Assembly: GCA_018662365.1 (NCBI GenBank) | Contig: JABJGH010000065.1 | Coordinates: 1 to 64,000 of the forward strand | Direction of reading: 5' to 3' | Length of the DNA: 64,000 bases | Source of the DNA: Chloroflexota bacterium | GTDB taxonomy: Bacteria; Chloroflexota; Anaerolineae; Anaerolineales; UBA11579 | Shown: positions 63,079 to 64,000 of the stretch, piece by piece | Position numbering within the stretch: position 1 is the first letter of the stretch | Layout of the letters: every line of letters starts with the position of its first letter | Program-made: the position numbers and the translations under genes | The notes under the pieces: generated by a model | Told to the model about the DNA's origin: nothing | The model's database searches: none | What the model saw: only the letters and a program-made list of their open reading frames with translations

Positions 63079-64000
63079 ATGCCAAAATATGTACCAGAAC
63101 CCTTCAAAATCAAAATGGTGGAACCCATTCGCTTGATCTCGCCGGAAAAGAGAGAAGCTGCTATAAAAAAGGCAAACTATAACCTTTTTGCAATGAAAGC
63201 AGAGGACATATTTATTGATTTTATGACTGACTCCGGTACTTCGGCGATGAGCAATCATCAGTGGTCTGCGATGATGATGGGAGACGAATCTTACGCTGGT
63301 GCCCGGTCTTGGTTTAGGCTAAAAGAGGTTGTTGACGAAATATTTGGGTTCAAGCACTTCGTCCCCACCCATCAAGGTCGTGCCGCAGAAAATATTTTAA
63401 CAAATCTCCTCGTACAACCTGGTGAATACATCCCCTCGAATATGCATTTTGATACCACCGAAGGAAACATTCGTGCCCGGGGCGGGCGTCCAAAAAATCT
63501 AGTTAGAAAAGAAGCCTACAATCCCTCTGAAAGAGTTGATTTTAAGGGCAATATGGACATCGAAAAACTTTGCTCTTTTATTGAGAATACCGGGGTTGAG
63601 AATATACCCTTTGGCATGCTCACAATTACGAACAATGCTGGTGGTGGTCAACCTGTATCGATGCAAAATATTAAAGCGGTTTCTGAGCTATATCATGAAT
63701 TTGGCTTACCTTTCTTCATTGATGCCTGCCGTTTTGCAGAAAATGCCTATTTCATTAAACTTCGAGAACCTGGTTACGCCGACAAGTCCCCCTTAGAAAT
63801 TTCTCAAGAAATGTTCTCCTACGCCGATGGAGCCACCATGAGTGCGAAGAAGGATGGCATTGTTAATATTGGCGGCTTCCTAGCTATGAACGATGATACA
63901 TTATTCCAAAATGTTCGAAATGAATTGATCATTCGAGAAGGTTTCTATACCTATGGAGGACTAGCTGGCCGAGACCTCGAAGCAATGGCAGTGGGTTTCA
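63079..64000 (+). CDS. Tryptophanase / tyrosine phenol-lyase family PLP enzyme, 3' end outside window
   Basis: ATG 63079 follows GAGGAG and the frame stays open to the window end (307 codons). Residues follow the beta-eliminating lyase family: DSGTSAMS, MMMGDESYAG, VPTHQGRAAEN, TNNAGGGQPVS, DACRFAENAYFIK, and the PLP lysine in TMSAKKDG. Features are mixed: AMSNHQWSAMMMGDE and DGIVNIGGFLAMNDD resemble tyrosine phenol-lyase, while RFAENAYF and SAKKD resemble tryptophanase. The specificity residues in the C-terminal part are not in the window. It cleaves an aromatic amino acid to pyruvate and ammonia with indole or phenol. Confidence 0.92.
   Translation, partial: MPKYVPEPFKIKMVEPIRLISPEKREAAIKKANYNLFAMKAEDIFIDFMTDSGTSAMSNHQWSAMMMGDESYAGARSWFRLKEVVDEIFGFKHFVPTHQGRAAENILTNLLVQPGEYIPSNMHFDTTEGNIRARGGRPKNLVRKEAYNPSERVDFKGNMDIEKLCSFIENTGVENIPFGMLTITNNAGGGQPVSMQNIKAVSELYHEFGLPFFIDACRFAENAYFIKLREPGYADKSPLEISQEMFSYADGATMSAKKDGIVNIGGFLAMNDDTLFQNVRNELIIREGFYTYGGLAGRDLEAMAVGF

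Noticed and set aside
1..64000. CRISPR arrays, tRNA or rRNA genes, prophage
   Set aside because: No regularly spaced direct repeats, no cloverleaf with a T-arm motif, no rRNA segments and no phage structural genes were seen in the gaps examined.

Overview
The window is a compact chromosomal stretch of an A+T-rich bacterium. The gene set fits the Chloroflexota (Anaerolineae-like): a bifunctional phosphoglucose/phosphomannose isomerase, an FMN-riboswitch-controlled RibXY-type riboflavin importer, a DUF951 protein beside rsmI, small membrane proteins ending in zinc ribbons, a complete Ccm (System I) cytochrome c pathway, RNase Y, and many lipoproteins without Lol machinery. The lineage is inferred from content; no rRNA is present.

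Layout. 1-5.2 kb (-): a 60-aa protein, a three-part regulator (pseudo-receiver, Roadblock-like domain, catalytically dead IS200-like transposase fold), DNA polymerase I and a TPR protein cut by the window edge. 5.2-13.8 kb (-): a cytochrome c maturation operon ccmE-F-H-G-I-like-(diheme lipoprotein)-A-B-C-D. 14-18 kb (-): a secreted zinc-ribbon protein, then a three-gene ABC importer behind a consensus promoter, an FMN riboswitch and tandem terminators. 18-26.7 kb: membrane protein, a HEAT-like gene with a nonsense codon, ferritin, histidine phosphatase, MaoC hydratase, selenoprotein SelD (in-frame UGA), SPFH protein, a PyrK-like [2Fe-2S] protein, a PIG-L deacetylase and a phosphohexomutase. 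26.8-33 kb: cNMP/bPH2 membrane protein, peptide deformylase, recF, rsmG, a C39-like/LysM secreted protein, infA. 33-43 kb: methylmalonyl-CoA mutase catalytic subunit and epimerase, a cytochrome c lipoprotein, EamA transporter, Cys-cluster protein, MacAB-type efflux, murJ, tag. 43.5-56 kb: alpha/beta hydrolase, PGDH-like dehydrogenase, M32 carboxypeptidase, a multidomain lipoprotein with a triplicated C-terminal module, two further lipoproteins, a TyrA-like/HD/site-2-protease operon, DUF951-rsmI, pgi/pmi and a frameshifted ferredoxin-fold gene. 56-64 kb: malic enzyme-phosphotransacetylase fusion, recA, recX, rny, an MBL hydrolase and the 5' part of a tryptophanase/tyrosine phenol-lyase gene.

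How the genes work together. The Ccm operon matures c-type cytochromes, and two heme-c lipoproteins (one inside the operon, one at 35 kb) are likely clients. The mutase and epimerase belong to propionyl/methylmalonyl-CoA metabolism. recF, recA, recX, polA and tag form a scattered repair set. Several genes that open transcription units have a -10 hexamer only 5-9 nt before the start codon and no Shine-Dalgarno sequence, whereas operon-internal genes mostly have one. This suggests that leaderless mRNAs are common here.

Most unusual items: the pseudo-receiver/Roadblock/dead Y1-transposase fusion, the Cys-type (CxxxY) CcmE, Sec-containing SelD with a candidate SECIS, the long FMN-riboswitch expression platform with alternative pairings, and the lipoprotein with three copies of an unrecognised module.
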